Assembly (NCBI GenBank): GCA_018654745.1 | Contig: JABILA010000095.1 | Coordinates: 1 to 49,330 of the forward strand | DNA: 49,330 nt | From: Alphaproteobacteria bacterium | GTDB taxonomy: Bacteria > Pseudomonadota > Alphaproteobacteria > UBA2966 | Direction of reading: 5' to 3' | Part shown: positions 34,471-44,214 of the stretch, piece by piece | Layout: each line of letters starts with the position of its first letter | Numbering within the stretch: position 1 is the stretch's first letter | Program-made: the position numbers and the translations under genes | The notes under the pieces: generated by a model | Told to the model about the DNA's origin: nothing | The model's input: only the letters and a program-made list of their open reading frames with translations | Databases searched by the model: none

Positions 34471-35565
34471 TTATTTCAACAACCAGGCGTTAAAGCGCTC
34501 GGTCATTTCATCGCCATTATCAGCCCACCATGCGAAGTTGGTGAGGAAGCCCTGGCTTGCATACTTGGTTGGCATATGCGGACCCATTTCGATACCAAGC
34601 GTTGCGTGCTTGGAAACCATTGGACCGGAAGACATACGAGCCGGGCCATAGGAAATGTATTTGGCCTGATCAGCAAGACGCTGGGTGTCAGTTGCGAATT
34701 TTACAAACTTCATGACAGCGTCAACATTCTTGCCTTTGGCAGGAACTGCCCAGCCATCAATGTCAAGAACCTGACCGTCCCAGAGCATTGCAAAAGGCTG
34801 TTTCTCTTCAGCAATAGCTGAGAACCAGCGACCGTTGTAGCCAGTACCAAACACGGCTTCACCATCGGCCAACAGCTGCGGAGGTACCGCACCTTCGGTC
34901 CACCAGATCACATCTTTTTTGATTGTTGCAAGCTTGGCAAAAGCACGATCTTTACCAGCGTCTGTGTCCAGAACGTCATAAATCTTGTCCAGTGGAACAC
35001 CGTCAGCCAACAAAGCCCATTCGAGATTGTTCACAGGCTTCTTCTGTAGAGTACGCTTGCCCGGGAATTTGGCAGTATCAAACACATCAGCCATCGTGGA
35101 CGGCTTTTTGCCACCCCATGCATCTGAGCGATATGCAAACACTGTTGAATAAATGATCTGTGGAACAAAGCATTCTGACAGCAATGTGCCTTTCAGAAAA
35201 TCTTTAGAGGCCGGTGTGCCATCAGGGGCTTTGGCCATTTCCTTGTCGACATCAATCGGACGGAACATGCCTTCGTCACAGCCGGTAATGGCGTCTGACA
35301 AAACAACGTCAACCAGATCCCAGGTCACGTTACCTGATTCAGTCTGGGCCCGCATTTCAGCCAGGCCACCACTGTAATCAAGCGAATTGATTTTCACGCC
35401 TGAATTCATTTTCATGTAAGGCTTGTGATAGGCGTTCATTTGACTGGCAGTGTATGCACCGCCCCATGAGACGACATTCAGATCAACTGCTTGCGCTGTT
35501 GATGCCATGCCGGCAAATGCCACACCTGCGACTGCAAGTGCTGATAGTTTCAGAATTTTGTTCAT
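34471..35565 (-). CDS. Pot-type periplasmic solute-binding protein
   Basis: A 364-residue secreted protein of the PotD-like family. Residues 1-26 are a signal peptide ending ASTAQA, cut before VDLNVVSWGG; the mature start WGGAYTASQMNAYHKPYM is the family opening. The later blocks WWTEGAVPPQLLADGEAVFGTGYNGRW and LWDGQVLDIDGWAVPAKGKN hold the ligand-binding region. A strong ribosome binding site (GGAGGAAA) fits high expression. The hairpin behind it would favour it over the permeases. Whether it binds a polyamine is not certain: PotD-family ligand residues are diverse. Confidence 0.88.
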   Translation of the reverse strand: MNKILKLSALAVAGVAFAGMASTAQAVDLNVVSWGGAYTASQMNAYHKPYMKMNSGVKINSLDYSGGLAEMRAQTESGNVTWDLVDVVLSDAITGCDEGMFRPIDVDKEMAKAPDGTPASKDFLKGTLLSECFVPQIIYSTVFAYRSDAWGGKKPSTMADVFDTAKFPGKRTLQKKPVNNLEWALLADGVPLDKIYDVLDTDAGKDRAFAKLATIKKDVIWWTEGAVPPQLLADGEAVFGTGYNGRWFSAIAEEKQPFAMLWDGQVLDIDGWAVPAKGKNVDAVMKFVKFATDTQRLADQAKYISYGPARMSSGPMVSKHATLGIEMGPHMPTKYASQGFLTNFAWWADNGDEMTERFNAWLLK

Positions 35566-35683
35566 AAGTCGTTTCCTCCGAGTTGAATATTGGTTTTTGT
35601 TATTGTTGCGTCAGATCTTCTGAATTCCCTGACCTTAAACAGGCCATTGCTGGTTTTCGGAAGAACCATCACTTTTGCGATTG

Positions 35684-36778
35684 TCAGGCGTCCAGTGCGC
35701 GACAATCTTCCGCTTCCCAGCCGATCTGGGTTATTTCGCCTTCCTTGAGATGAACATGACCGTGAGAGTTTGGAACTTTCACGACGAACTGATCATTGCC
35801 GGAAAGGCTGACCCGGCTGCGAATGTGGTCACCAAGGTAAATAAGTTCCTCAACCTTGGCTTCCAGCGAATTCTCTGAGACGCCCTGAGCGGCGCCAATA
35901 GTTGTGCGCTCCGGGCGTAACGATAATGTGGTGCGCGTGCCGACGCCACCGATGTTGACTGCAAGCGCCTTGACCATGCCGCCACCACCTTCAAGTTCAA
36001 CCTGGCAAAACTCACCATCTATGGACTTCACTTCGCCAAATAGTCGGTTGTTTTCGCCTATGAACCCGGCGACAAAAGCATTATTCGGCTTTTCATAGAG
36101 CTCATCAGGTGGCGCAAGTTGCTGGACAATGCCGTCATCGAAGACAGCGATGCGGTTTGACATCGTCAACGCTTCTGCCTGATCGTGGGTCACATATACC
36201 ATGGTTACCTGAAGGTTTTCATGGATGTGTTTGATCTCATACTGCATTTCTTCACGCAGATTTTTGTCCAAAGCTCCAAGAGGCTCGTCCATCAGGACCA
36301 GACTTGGTTCGAAAACAAGGGCGCGGGATACGGCAACACGTTGTTGTTGACCACCAGACAATTGCGCTGGGCGGCGGTCACCAAAGCCACCCAGGCGGAC
36401 CATATCAAGCGCGCGGTTCACTTTTTCACTGATTTCCGATTTACCCATGCCACGAACCTCAAGCGGGAAGGCGAGGTTCTCGGCAACCGTCATATGTGGG
36501 AACAGGGCGTAGTTCTGGAAAACCATGCCGATGCCGCGTTTGTGTGGCGGCACATTATTAATCGGCGTGCCTTCTAGGTAGATTTCACCATGTGTCGCCG
36601 GTTCGAAACCAGCCAACATCATCAGGCAAGTTGTTTTGCCGGAGCCGGATGGGCCCAACATGGTGACAAATTCACCCTTGGCCACATCAAGATTGAAATC
36701 CTTTACGACCAGAATTTCGCCATCATAACTTTTTTGAACAGATTCGAATCGTACCAATGGTTCCGATACATCAGACAT
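35684..36778 (-). CDS. Pot-type ABC transporter ATPase
   Basis: A 364-residue ATP-binding subunit, first gene of the operon. Walker A is GPSGSGKTT (about residue 45), the signature LSGGQQQR, Walker B LVLMDEPLGALD and the switch histidine in VTHDQAEAL; the C-terminal 100 residues form a TOBE domain (SLRPERTTIG). This is a PotA/CUT1-like importer ATPase. The ATG at 36778 (MSDVSEPLV) starts the domain properly; 36790 is an in-frame alternative preceded by GGGGG. The 118 bp to the binding protein gene suggest that the latter has an additional promoter. Confidence 0.9.
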   Translation of the reverse strand: MSDVSEPLVRFESVQKSYDGEILVVKDFNLDVAKGEFVTMLGPSGSGKTTCLMMLAGFEPATHGEIYLEGTPINNVPPHKRGIGMVFQNYALFPHMTVAENLAFPLEVRGMGKSEISEKVNRALDMVRLGGFGDRRPAQLSGGQQQRVAVSRALVFEPSLVLMDEPLGALDKNLREEMQYEIKHIHENLQVTMVYVTHDQAEALTMSNRIAVFDDGIVQQLAPPDELYEKPNNAFVAGFIGENNRLFGEVKSIDGEFCQVELEGGGGMVKALAVNIGGVGTRTTLSLRPERTTIGAAQGVSENSLEAKVEELIYLGDHIRSRVSLSGNDQFVVKVPNSHGHVHLKEGEITQIGWEAEDCRALDA

Positions 36779-37060
36779 TAAACTTACCATCCCCCGTTGG
36801 TTTTTGCCGGGGCCCGACTTTGCGCCGTGTGCCCTCGATAGCTGTCTTGATACAAGCCTAACATGGATGATCATCGAAATTGAACCGGCTATAGAGAATT
36901 AGTTCCCGTTTCATGCCGACAAATTTCGAAATGGAAATGCCTTTGGAATTCCCATGCTGGCTTGATCAATAAACAATCAGTAGTGTTTTAGCCTAGCATT
37001 CGTGAAAACATTAAAATTGTTCCATAACCGACAAATTCAGGATCAAAACCGTAATTTGCA

Positions 37061-37960
37061 ATGAGATACATTCAGGATCACTGGTCAGGTCACCGTTCAC
37101 TTTTTTGGTCATTCTGGATCAACCTGGTTCTTCTGCGATTTATCATTCTGTACTTTGATCAATTCACCCATCCACCATTTCTGGAAAAATCACTTCTGGC
37201 GATTGTGCTGAGCGCCGGATACTTCATTGTGTTTAATGTCCTGGTTTTCGGCTGGCAAATCCGGGGATTGATCAAAGCCAGTGATCGTTATGTTTCTGAA
37301 TATGGTTCACAGATCACGGCAATGGCTTCGCATTTTGGCATCATTATCTGTCTGCTGTTTACAGGGTTTGCCATACACGATGCCTATCAATCTCTTTTTG
37401 TTGAAGACCGGGCCAACAGGGCGAACAGACTCTCGTGGAGCCATAGTTTGCTTGGCGAATACACAATTACAGTCATTGGGAATGATCTTCACCTTGAAGG
37501 CGACTTCAGGGTAGGTGTGACCGAAACCCTGGCGAAAGAGCTGGATATGCACCCTGGGATCGACAGGATTATCTTGTCCAGCAATGGTGGCAGGGTCGTT
37601 GAAGGCCGCGGACTTGCTCACCTGTTCAAGAACAGGAAACTGAACACCCTGGTGATAAAGGAATGCAAATCCGCGTGCACTACGGCCTTTATCGGTGGCA
37701 AGCGAAGGTTCCTTGGCCCTGAGGGCAAACTGGGCTTTCACCAGTTCAGCCTGGATGGCGTTTATCACAACCCTTACGTCGATCCTCAATCAGAGCAGAA
37801 GATTGATCTCGATTTCTACGCCAGTCAGGGAATGAATGAAGCATTTTTGAAGGACGTTTTTCAGGCGTCACATCAGGAAATGTGGTTTCCGGAGCCTCGA
37901 GATCTTGTCGATGCCGGCGTCGTTCATCGGATACTGACCGAAATTGAAGTCAGCCAGTGA
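37061..37960 (+). CDS. Membrane-anchored ClpP-like protein (COG3904 type)
   Basis: A 299-residue protein of two parts. Residues 15-125 contain three membrane helices (FWINLVLLRFIILYFD, LLAIVLSAGYFIVFNVLVFG and FGIIICLLFTGFAI). From 130 onward comes a periplasmic ClpP/crotonase-like domain: strand VIGNDLHLEGDFRVG, IDRIILSSNGGRVVEGRG, then KECKSACTTAFIGGKRRF with the serine of SAC, and LGFHQFS with the histidine. The Ser/His pair is in ClpP-like order, as in the COG3904 family of periplasmic proteins. Peptidase activity is unproven. It is transcribed alone; the pot operon is divergent on its left. Confidence 0.7.
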   Translation: MRYIQDHWSGHRSLFWSFWINLVLLRFIILYFDQFTHPPFLEKSLLAIVLSAGYFIVFNVLVFGWQIRGLIKASDRYVSEYGSQITAMASHFGIIICLLFTGFAIHDAYQSLFVEDRANRANRLSWSHSLLGEYTITVIGNDLHLEGDFRVGVTETLAKELDMHPGIDRIILSSNGGRVVEGRGLAHLFKNRKLNTLVIKECKSACTTAFIGGKRRFLGPEGKLGFHQFSLDGVYHNPYVDPQSEQKIDLDFYASQGMNEAFLKDVFQASHQEMWFPEPRDLVDAGVVHRILTEIEVSQ

Positions 37961-38090
37961 AATTATGGCTCACAGGATGAATTTCGGGGCGATCACATCC
38001 TGGTCATTGATTGAAGGAATTGATTGAAAACTTACCTGGATCGTGAAACGATATTTGCCGATAGTTCGCCATATCTGAAGGACAACAGTT

Positions 38091-38987
38091 ATGCACAGAA
38101 AATCGCCATATTCTGACCGGTCAATACGGGCTAATTCATTTGTTCGTACAAAAGCCCGAGCCATTGCGCGTCGTCTTGATAAGCAGGGCTTTTCACTAAA
38201 TCAGTTTCTCGTTGCGATGGTCCTGATTTCGATGGTCATCCTGGCCTTCCGCCCCGCTGCTGCGGCGCCTCAAATTCTTGGACTGGTTGCGAGTGCACAT
38301 CCACTGCCGATGAAATGTGAAAACGGGTTATGTGCGACTGAAGCCTCGGTTTTTTGTCTGCAAAAATGGCGCAGTTCACCTACTGCAGGAATGCCTTATA
38401 ACGCGGCAGGCGGTGAAGGTTTGCAGATCATCGCGTTGACGGAAGATGGCAAGGAAGTGATTGTGCCGGAGCCTGTGCTGAAAATTACCGCCCTCCGGGG
38501 TCATTCTGCGGTTCAAATTGGCGTCGATGTTGATTGGCTTTATGAACGTAACTACAAATCTGTCGCACTGAAAATAGGCCAAAAAGTTTCCCTGATTCCA
38601 GAAGCCTGGGCAGGGGATACCAACCCCCTTAGCAATAAAGATGTTGAGATGGCGCTTGGCCCGTTGCGCGATCTTGGTCACAAACTTGTTGATACAGCGG
38701 GGCGTAATGTGGCGACAGCCCAAATTCTGGCGCATATCGGAGGCAAGCTACCTCGATTGGGCCGCGCACATGATCAAGCACGAAATATTGCCTGGAAGTC
38801 TGGACTAGATGATATTTCGAATGTCGATCCAAAAGTCCTGAAGAAGGCGAAAAGAAAATTTGATCGCTGCCACGATGTGACTTTCGGCGGGATGACATCG
38901 CTCAGGCAATGTCTGGGTGCTCAGCACGATATTTTGATGGGCAAGCTCAATGCCCGGTACTGGAGCGCCAACGAATACGGCATGTAG
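38091..38987 (+). CDS. Hypothetical exported or membrane-anchored protein (298 aa)
   Basis: I do not recognise the family. About 40 positively charged N-terminal residues (MHRKSPYSDRSIRANSFVR...) precede a single hydrophobic helix (NQFLVAMVLISMVILAF) that ends in RPAAAA, so it is anchored or cleaved there. The mature region has a Cys pair (KCENGLCATEASVFC) and a C-terminal CHDVTFGGM...RQC, four or more cysteines that suit disulphides in the periplasm. The start may be internal (nearer the helix). It follows the ClpP-like gene by 130 bp on the same strand, and ntrY starts 150 bp downstream. Confidence 0.6.
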   Translation: MHRKSPYSDRSIRANSFVRTKARAIARRLDKQGFSLNQFLVAMVLISMVILAFRPAAAAPQILGLVASAHPLPMKCENGLCATEASVFCLQKWRSSPTAGMPYNAAGGEGLQIIALTEDGKEVIVPEPVLKITALRGHSAVQIGVDVDWLYERNYKSVALKIGQKVSLIPEAWAGDTNPLSNKDVEMALGPLRDLGHKLVDTAGRNVATAQILAHIGGKLPRLGRAHDQARNIAWKSGLDDISNVDPKVLKKAKRKFDRCHDVTFGGMTSLRQCLGAQHDILMGKLNARYWSANEYGM

Positions 38988-39137
38988 GTCACGCTCAAGT
39001 TTCTGGCTGTGAAGTGATGCATTTTCGCAACATTATGCTATAGTCTTGTGACTTATTGGACACCAATTGCATTGAAAAGCTGTTTCCTGGATTAATCCGG
39101 GCGGTTTTGCAATTGAAAGGATCGGGCGCCTTTTACC

Positions 39138-41393
39138 ATGTCATCGGATTTGAGTACGCCAAATAGCGTGCTGCTTACGGGATTGCTGGACTGGGCTCGC
39201 CGGGTCAATCTGGCGCGTAAGCTGGCCTATATGTTGGCGATTGCCGCCTTCATTGCTGGCATTGCGACTTATGGTGCCTTGACCCAGACGTCACAGCCAA
39301 ACGGCGCTGATACCACTAATATTCTGACATTGCTGATTATTGATGGTGTGATTGTTCTGGGCATGAGTGTGCTTGTCGCAACCAACCTCGTTAATCTGTG
39401 GATGGCCAGACGGCGCGGTGTCGCGGGGTCAAGACTTCACACCCGTATGGTGTTTATCTTCAGCCTGCTGGCCGTCACGCCCGCTATTGTTGTTGGTGTC
39501 TTTTCAGCCTTGTTTTTGAACTTCGGTATTGAAGCCTGGTTTCAACCGCGAATTCAGACAGCTCTGGACGCCTCTGTTGCCGTTGCGGCAGCTTATACGC
39601 GGGAACACAGAAAGGGGATCGAGGCGGATGCCCTCGGGATGGCGTCAGTGATCAACCGGCTCGCCCCACAACTCGTCAACAACCCGCGCAACCTGACGAC
39701 GCTCATTACGGTTCAGGCGGACACCCGGTCCTTGACAGAAGCTGTGGTTCTGGATGGCGCGCGGGGGGTCATTGCCCGTTCCCCCCTGGCATTTACCATA
39801 TTGAATGAAGGCATTCCTCAAAATGCGCTTGCACAGGCGGCGGACGGTCAGGTTGTTATTCTGACAAATGAAGATGATGACCGACTGAGAGCGTTGGTCA
39901 GGTTGGATGGTCTAAATAATGCTTTTTTGTATGTCGGCCGGTTTATCGACCCCCAGGTTCTGGGACATAAGCAAAAATTGCTACAGGCAACCGATGAATA
40001 CCGCAGGATTGAAGGGGATCGTTCGCGGATTCAGATAACGCAGGCGCTGATATTCCTGATTGTTGCAGTTCTGCTGCTGCTAACTGCGATCTGGTTTGCC
40101 CTGAATTTTGCCGGACGCCTTGTAGGACCCGTGACCAGCCTTGTCGGTGCCGCCGAGCGCGTACGGGACGGTGATCTTGCTGTCAGGGTGCCTGAAGGAC
40201 CGGTAGATGATGAGGTCGGCATGCTGTCCCGAGCCTTTAACCGGATGACAGATCAGCTTGAAGGGCAGCGCCATGCATTGATGCAGGCAAACGAAAAGCT
40301 GGACGATCGAAGACGATTTACAGAAGCTGTACTCTCCGGTGTTTCTGCTGGAGTGATTGGCCTTGATGGTGACGCACGCGTCAATCTGCCTAATCGCTCT
40401 GCGCTGGAGTTGTTGGAAACGTCGATGGAAGAGATCATCGGAGAGCCCTTGTCCGTTGTCGCACCAGAAATGGAGCCATTGTTAGTCGAAGCGCAAAACC
40501 GCGTCTCGCGCAGGGCGGAAGGACAAATTCATCTTATACGGAAAGGCAGGCCGCATATCTTGCTGGTTCGGATTGTGGGTGATCGTTCCGGCGAGCAGGG
40601 GTTTGTGGCGACCTTTGACGATATTACAGAATTGGTGGCAGCTCAGAGGACATCAGCCTGGGCGGATATCGCCCGCAGGATTGCGCATGAAATCAAGAAT
40701 CCGTTGACGCCAATTCAATTGTCGGCTGAGAGGCTAAAGCGAAAATATCTGAAAGAAGTCACCTCCGATCCGGAAGTCTTTATTAATTGCACTGACACCA
40801 TCATTCGCCAGGTTGGTGATATTGGCAGGATGGTTGACGAGTTTTCTGCCTTCGCCCGCATGCCGTCACCAAAATTTGAAGTCGAAAATCTGAATGAACT
40901 GGTTCAGGAATCGATCTTCATGCAGCAAGTTGCTCATCCGGAAGTGACTTACAATTCACGCCTCTCCGAGACGGGAATAAGCCTCAAATGTGACCGCCGT
41001 CAAGTCGCGCAGGCCCTGACCAATCTGCTACAAAATGCTGCTGACGCTTTGACGGAAGCGCATCAGCCGGACGGCGAAATTGAAGTTTCTGTCCTCGAAG
41101 AAGATGGTGATGCTGTTATTGAAATTACCGATAACGGCCCTGGTTTTCCTGAGGAGGATCAACACCGACTGACCGAGCCTTATGTAACTCACCGGGACAA
41201 AGGCACAGGTCTGGGCCTGGCAATTGTCAAAAAAGTTATGGAAGATCATGGTGGACAATTGGTGTTGGCGCGCCGCACTGGAGGTGGAGCCAGTGCACGT
41301 CTGATTTTTGTGCCAGGAGCGAGCCTGGGTGACGGTGACCCTGATATTGACGTCGGGAAAGAGAAGAAAGAAAAAGTTGCCAATCATGGCTGA
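39138..41393 (+). CDS. ntrY: Sensor histidine kinase NtrY
   Basis: A 751-residue membrane sensor kinase. N-terminal helices (about 28-50, 65-85 and 108-130) flank a periplasmic segment, then another helix (about 300-322), a HAMP domain (AGRLVGPVTSLVGAAERVRDGDLAVRV), a PAS domain (FTEAVLSGVSAGVIGLDGDARV), and the kinase core. The phosphoacceptor is H517 in RRIAHEIKNPLTPIQLSAERL; the ATP domain has TNLLQNAADAL, DNGPGFP and KGTGLGLAIVKKV. With NtrX it forms the nitrogen/envelope-linked two-component system of alphaproteobacteria, reported in some species to sense redox or nitrogen state. ntrX overlaps its end by 8 bp. Confidence 0.92.
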   Translation: MSSDLSTPNSVLLTGLLDWARRVNLARKLAYMLAIAAFIAGIATYGALTQTSQPNGADTTNILTLLIIDGVIVLGMSVLVATNLVNLWMARRRGVAGSRLHTRMVFIFSLLAVTPAIVVGVFSALFLNFGIEAWFQPRIQTALDASVAVAAAYTREHRKGIEADALGMASVINRLAPQLVNNPRNLTTLITVQADTRSLTEAVVLDGARGVIARSPLAFTILNEGIPQNALAQAADGQVVILTNEDDDRLRALVRLDGLNNAFLYVGRFIDPQVLGHKQKLLQATDEYRRIEGDRSRIQITQALIFLIVAVLLLLTAIWFALNFAGRLVGPVTSLVGAAERVRDGDLAVRVPEGPVDDEVGMLSRAFNRMTDQLEGQRHALMQANEKLDDRRRFTEAVLSGVSAGVIGLDGDARVNLPNRSALELLETSMEEIIGEPLSVVAPEMEPLLVEAQNRVSRRAEGQIHLIRKGRPHILLVRIVGDRSGEQGFVATFDDITELVAAQRTSAWADIARRIAHEIKNPLTPIQLSAERLKRKYLKEVTSDPEVFINCTDTIIRQVGDIGRMVDEFSAFARMPSPKFEVENLNELVQESIFMQQVAHPEVTYNSRLSETGISLKCDRRQVAQALTNLLQNAADALTEAHQPDGEIEVSVLEEDGDAVIEITDNGPGFPEEDQHRLTEPYVTHRDKGTGLGLAIVKKVMEDHGGQLVLARRTGGGASARLIFVPGASLGDGDPDIDVGKEKKEKVANHG

Positions 41394-42774
41394 TATTCTT
41401 GTTGTTGATGATGAAAAAGACATTCGGGAACTGGTTGCCGGTTTGCTCGAAGACGAAGGCTACGAAGCCCGTACGGCCAGTGATAGTACAACGGCTCTGG
41501 CTTCAATTGCTTCTCGCAGGCCGTCATTGGTTGTATTGGACATCTGGCTTCAGGGTAGCGAACTGGATGGTCTTGAAATCCTTGATCGCATTGTCTCCGA
41601 TCATCCTGACCTGCCTGTCGTTATGTTCAGTGGCCATGGCAATATTGAAACCGCCGTATCGGCCATCCGTCGTGGTGCCTTTGACTTCATTGAAAAGCCT
41701 TTCAAAGCAGATCAACTCATCATGATCATTTCCCGTGCCATCGAACAGGCACGTCTGAAAAGGGAAAACAGGGAATTGCGACAACGGGCCGGGCCGGAGA
41801 CAGAACTTGTTGGCTCGTCCACAGCGATCAATCAGTTACGGGTCGCTATTGAGAAAGTAGCACCTACAAATGCCCGTGTTCTGATTTCGGGACCTGCGGG
41901 AGCCGGCAAGGAAGTTGTTGCCCGGATGTTGCATGCACAGTCCAGAAGGGCTCAAGGACCGTTTGTTGTGCTGAACGCTGCATCCATGACACCTGACCGT
42001 ATGGAAGTTGAACTGTTCGGCGTGGAAAGCGGGAGCACAGGGACGGAGCAGGGGCCCAGGATTGGCACTTTCGAACAAGCCCACGGCGGTACCCTGTTCC
42101 TCGACGAGGTTACGGATATGCCGCCTGAAACCCAGGCAAAAATCTTGCGTGTGCTACAGGATCAAACCTTTGAACGCGTAGGTGGCGATACGACAATCCG
42201 TGTCGATGTACGGGTGATCAGTGCCACGAGCGGCGATTTATCTCTGCAAATCAAGGAAAACCTGTTTCGCGAGGACCTTTATCACCGGCTTGCTGTCGTA
42301 CCAGTCCAGGTGCCGGGTTTGCGCGAGCGAGTAGAAGATATTCCTGAACTTGTGCGTCATTTCATGCAACGTACGTCTGATATGACAGGTCAGGCTGCCA
42401 GGCGAGTTTCAGACGACGCACTATCCGATATGCAGTCCCATAGCTGGCCTGGCAATGTGCGTGAATTGAGAAATCTGGTAGAACGCCTGTTGATTATGGC
42501 GCCCGGAGATGCGAATACCGCGATCGGTGTCGATATGTTGCCGCCTGAACTGGGTAACAAGAAACTTGGAGTGGCAACGGCTGAGCGTGATATCGAATTT
42601 ATTAATCTTCCATTGCGGGAGGCACGTGAAGCGTTTGAACGGGACTATTTGCAGGCACAAATAAGTCGTTATGGTGGCAATATTTCGCGCACGGCATCGT
42701 TTGTCGGTATGGAAAGATCTGCTTTGCACCGCAAGCTCAAATCTCTTGGGCTGGGTGGTGGCGAGCGAACCTGA
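41386..42774 (+). CDS. ntrX: Response regulator NtrX
   Basis: A 462-residue response regulator: receiver domain (residues 1-120, D52 in LVVLDIWLQG, K102-like in EKPFK), a sigma-54-type AAA+ domain (Walker A GPAGAGKEVVAR, Walker B GTLFLDEVTDMP) and a Fis-type DNA-binding end (ISRYGGNISRTASFVGMERSALHRKLKSLGL split). The GAFTGA loop that contacts sigma-54 is replaced by ESGSTGTEQGP, so sigma-54 activation is doubtful. The start ATG at 41386 overlaps the ntrY stop as ATGGCTGA. It is followed by trkA at a 48-bp distance, the common alphaproteobacterial order. Confidence 0.92.
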   Translation: MADILVVDDEKDIRELVAGLLEDEGYEARTASDSTTALASIASRRPSLVVLDIWLQGSELDGLEILDRIVSDHPDLPVVMFSGHGNIETAVSAIRRGAFDFIEKPFKADQLIMIISRAIEQARLKRENRELRQRAGPETELVGSSTAINQLRVAIEKVAPTNARVLISGPAGAGKEVVARMLHAQSRRAQGPFVVLNAASMTPDRMEVELFGVESGSTGTEQGPRIGTFEQAHGGTLFLDEVTDMPPETQAKILRVLQDQTFERVGGDTTIRVDVRVISATSGDLSLQIKENLFREDLYHRLAVVPVQVPGLRERVEDIPELVRHFMQRTSDMTGQAARRVSDDALSDMQSHSWPGNVRELRNLVERLLIMAPGDANTAIGVDMLPPELGNKKLGVATAERDIEFINLPLREAREAFERDYLQAQISRYGGNISRTASFVGMERSALHRKLKSLGLGGGERT

Positions 42775-42822
42775 AACACCCGGAGTTGAACCGGACATGT
42801 TGAAAATACGGATTGGTCGTTC

Positions 42823-44199
42823 ATGAAAGTAATCGTTTGTGGTGCCGGACAGGTAGGGTTCAATATTGCCCGACATCTGGCAGGTGAAAACAATGACGTT
42901 ACTGTCATTGATCAATCTGTAGAGCTGATCCGCAAGGTCGCAGATCAATTGAACGTGCAGGCAATTGTCGGCCATGCATCGCGCCCTGATATTCTTGAAC
43001 AGGCTGGTGCCGGAAGTGCCGACATGCTTGTTGCCGTGACATTTGCGGATGAAGTCAACATGGTAGCCTGCCAGGTTGCCCACTCCTTGTTCAATGTGCC
43101 GACGAAGATTGCGAGGGTACGGGCGCAGGGGTATCTGCAGCCGATCTGGCGGGATCTGTTCAGCCGCGATAATCTACCAATCGACGTCATCATTTCACCG
43201 GAAATTGAAATTGCACGGGCTGTGACACGCCGATTGCAAGTCCCTGGTGCTATCGACATGATCCCCTTTGCCGATGATCAGATACGGGTTATTGCGGTAC
43301 GGATTGATGAAGGCTGTCCCATTGTGGAGACACCCTTGCGACAACTGACCGAACTGTTTCCGGATTTGCACATTCGCATCATGGGAATTGTTAGCGACGG
43401 CAAAGTTACAGTGCCCGGTGGTGACGACATCATGAATTACGGGGACGAAGTCTATTTTGCTGTCGAGACCGCGCATCTTACCCGTGCCATGGCATCATTC
43501 GGCCATGAAGAAAAAGAAGCCCGGCGAATTGTGATTGTTGGTGGCGGCAATGTAGGTCTATTCCTGGCCCAGGCACTGGAAGAAGATCATCCCAATGTCA
43601 GTCCAAAAATGATCGAAATGAGCAAGGAGCGGGCCCAGGATGTTGCGGAACAGCTCGACAGGACCGTTGTGCTACATGGAGACGCCCTCGACAGGGAAAT
43701 TCTGGAAGAGGCCAATGTGCAATCGGCCGACACAGTCGTTGCCGTTGCAAACGATGATGAAGTCAATATCCTCGCTTCCTTGTTGGCCAAGCGAGCAGGT
43801 TGTCGGCGCGCTATTACCCTGATCAATAACGCGACGTACGGACCCTTGATTACATCATTGGGAATTGATGTCGTCGTGAACCCGCGTGCTATTACTGTAT
43901 CCAGGATCCTTGAACATGTGCGTCGCGGCCGCATTCGTAGTGTTCACAGTTTGCCAGATGGATTGGCAGAAGTTATCGAAGCAGAAGCGCTTGAAACTTC
44001 TCCTCTGGTAGGTGTGCCTCTGAACGAGATTGATTTGCCGCCTGGCATGTTAGTAGGCGCGATCGCCCGGGGAGAAGAGGTTATCATTCCGCGCGGTGAA
44101 ACGGTTATTCAGGCGCATGATCGGATCGTCATGTTTACGGTCGCTGATACCGTCAAAAAAGTAGAAAAGATGTTTGCCGTTCGCCTGGAATTCTTTTAG
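42823..44199 (+). CDS. trkA: Potassium uptake regulatory protein TrkA
   Basis: TrkA, 458 residues, the cytoplasmic NAD(H)/ATP-binding gate of the Trk K+ uptake system. Two RCK units are present: residues 1-220 with CGAGQVGFNIARHLAGE and a TrkA-C domain (LRQLTELFPDLHIRIMGIV), and 225-458 with IVGGGNVGLFLAQALE and a second TrkA-C domain (LVGVPLNEIDLPPGMLVGAI). It is directly followed by trkH (ATG 15 bp after the stop), so both subunits are made together. The gene lies in the ntrYX cluster, suggesting joint control of nitrogen and potassium. Confidence 0.94.
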   Translation: MKVIVCGAGQVGFNIARHLAGENNDVTVIDQSVELIRKVADQLNVQAIVGHASRPDILEQAGAGSADMLVAVTFADEVNMVACQVAHSLFNVPTKIARVRAQGYLQPIWRDLFSRDNLPIDVIISPEIEIARAVTRRLQVPGAIDMIPFADDQIRVIAVRIDEGCPIVETPLRQLTELFPDLHIRIMGIVSDGKVTVPGGDDIMNYGDEVYFAVETAHLTRAMASFGHEEKEARRIVIVGGGNVGLFLAQALEEDHPNVSPKMIEMSKERAQDVAEQLDRTVVLHGDALDREILEEANVQSADTVVAVANDDEVNILASLLAKRAGCRRAITLINNATYGPLITSLGIDVVVNPRAITVSRILEHVRRGRIRSVHSLPDGLAEVIEAEALETSPLVGVPLNEIDLPPGMLVGAIARGEEVIIPRGETVIQAHDRIVMFTVADTVKKVEKMFAVRLEFF

Positions 44200-44214
44200 G
44201 CGGCGTTGGCGAAT

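Noticed and set aside
42421..43083. Open frame on the minus strand over the ntrX-trkA junction
   Set aside because: Shadow of the two plus-strand genes with no family match.
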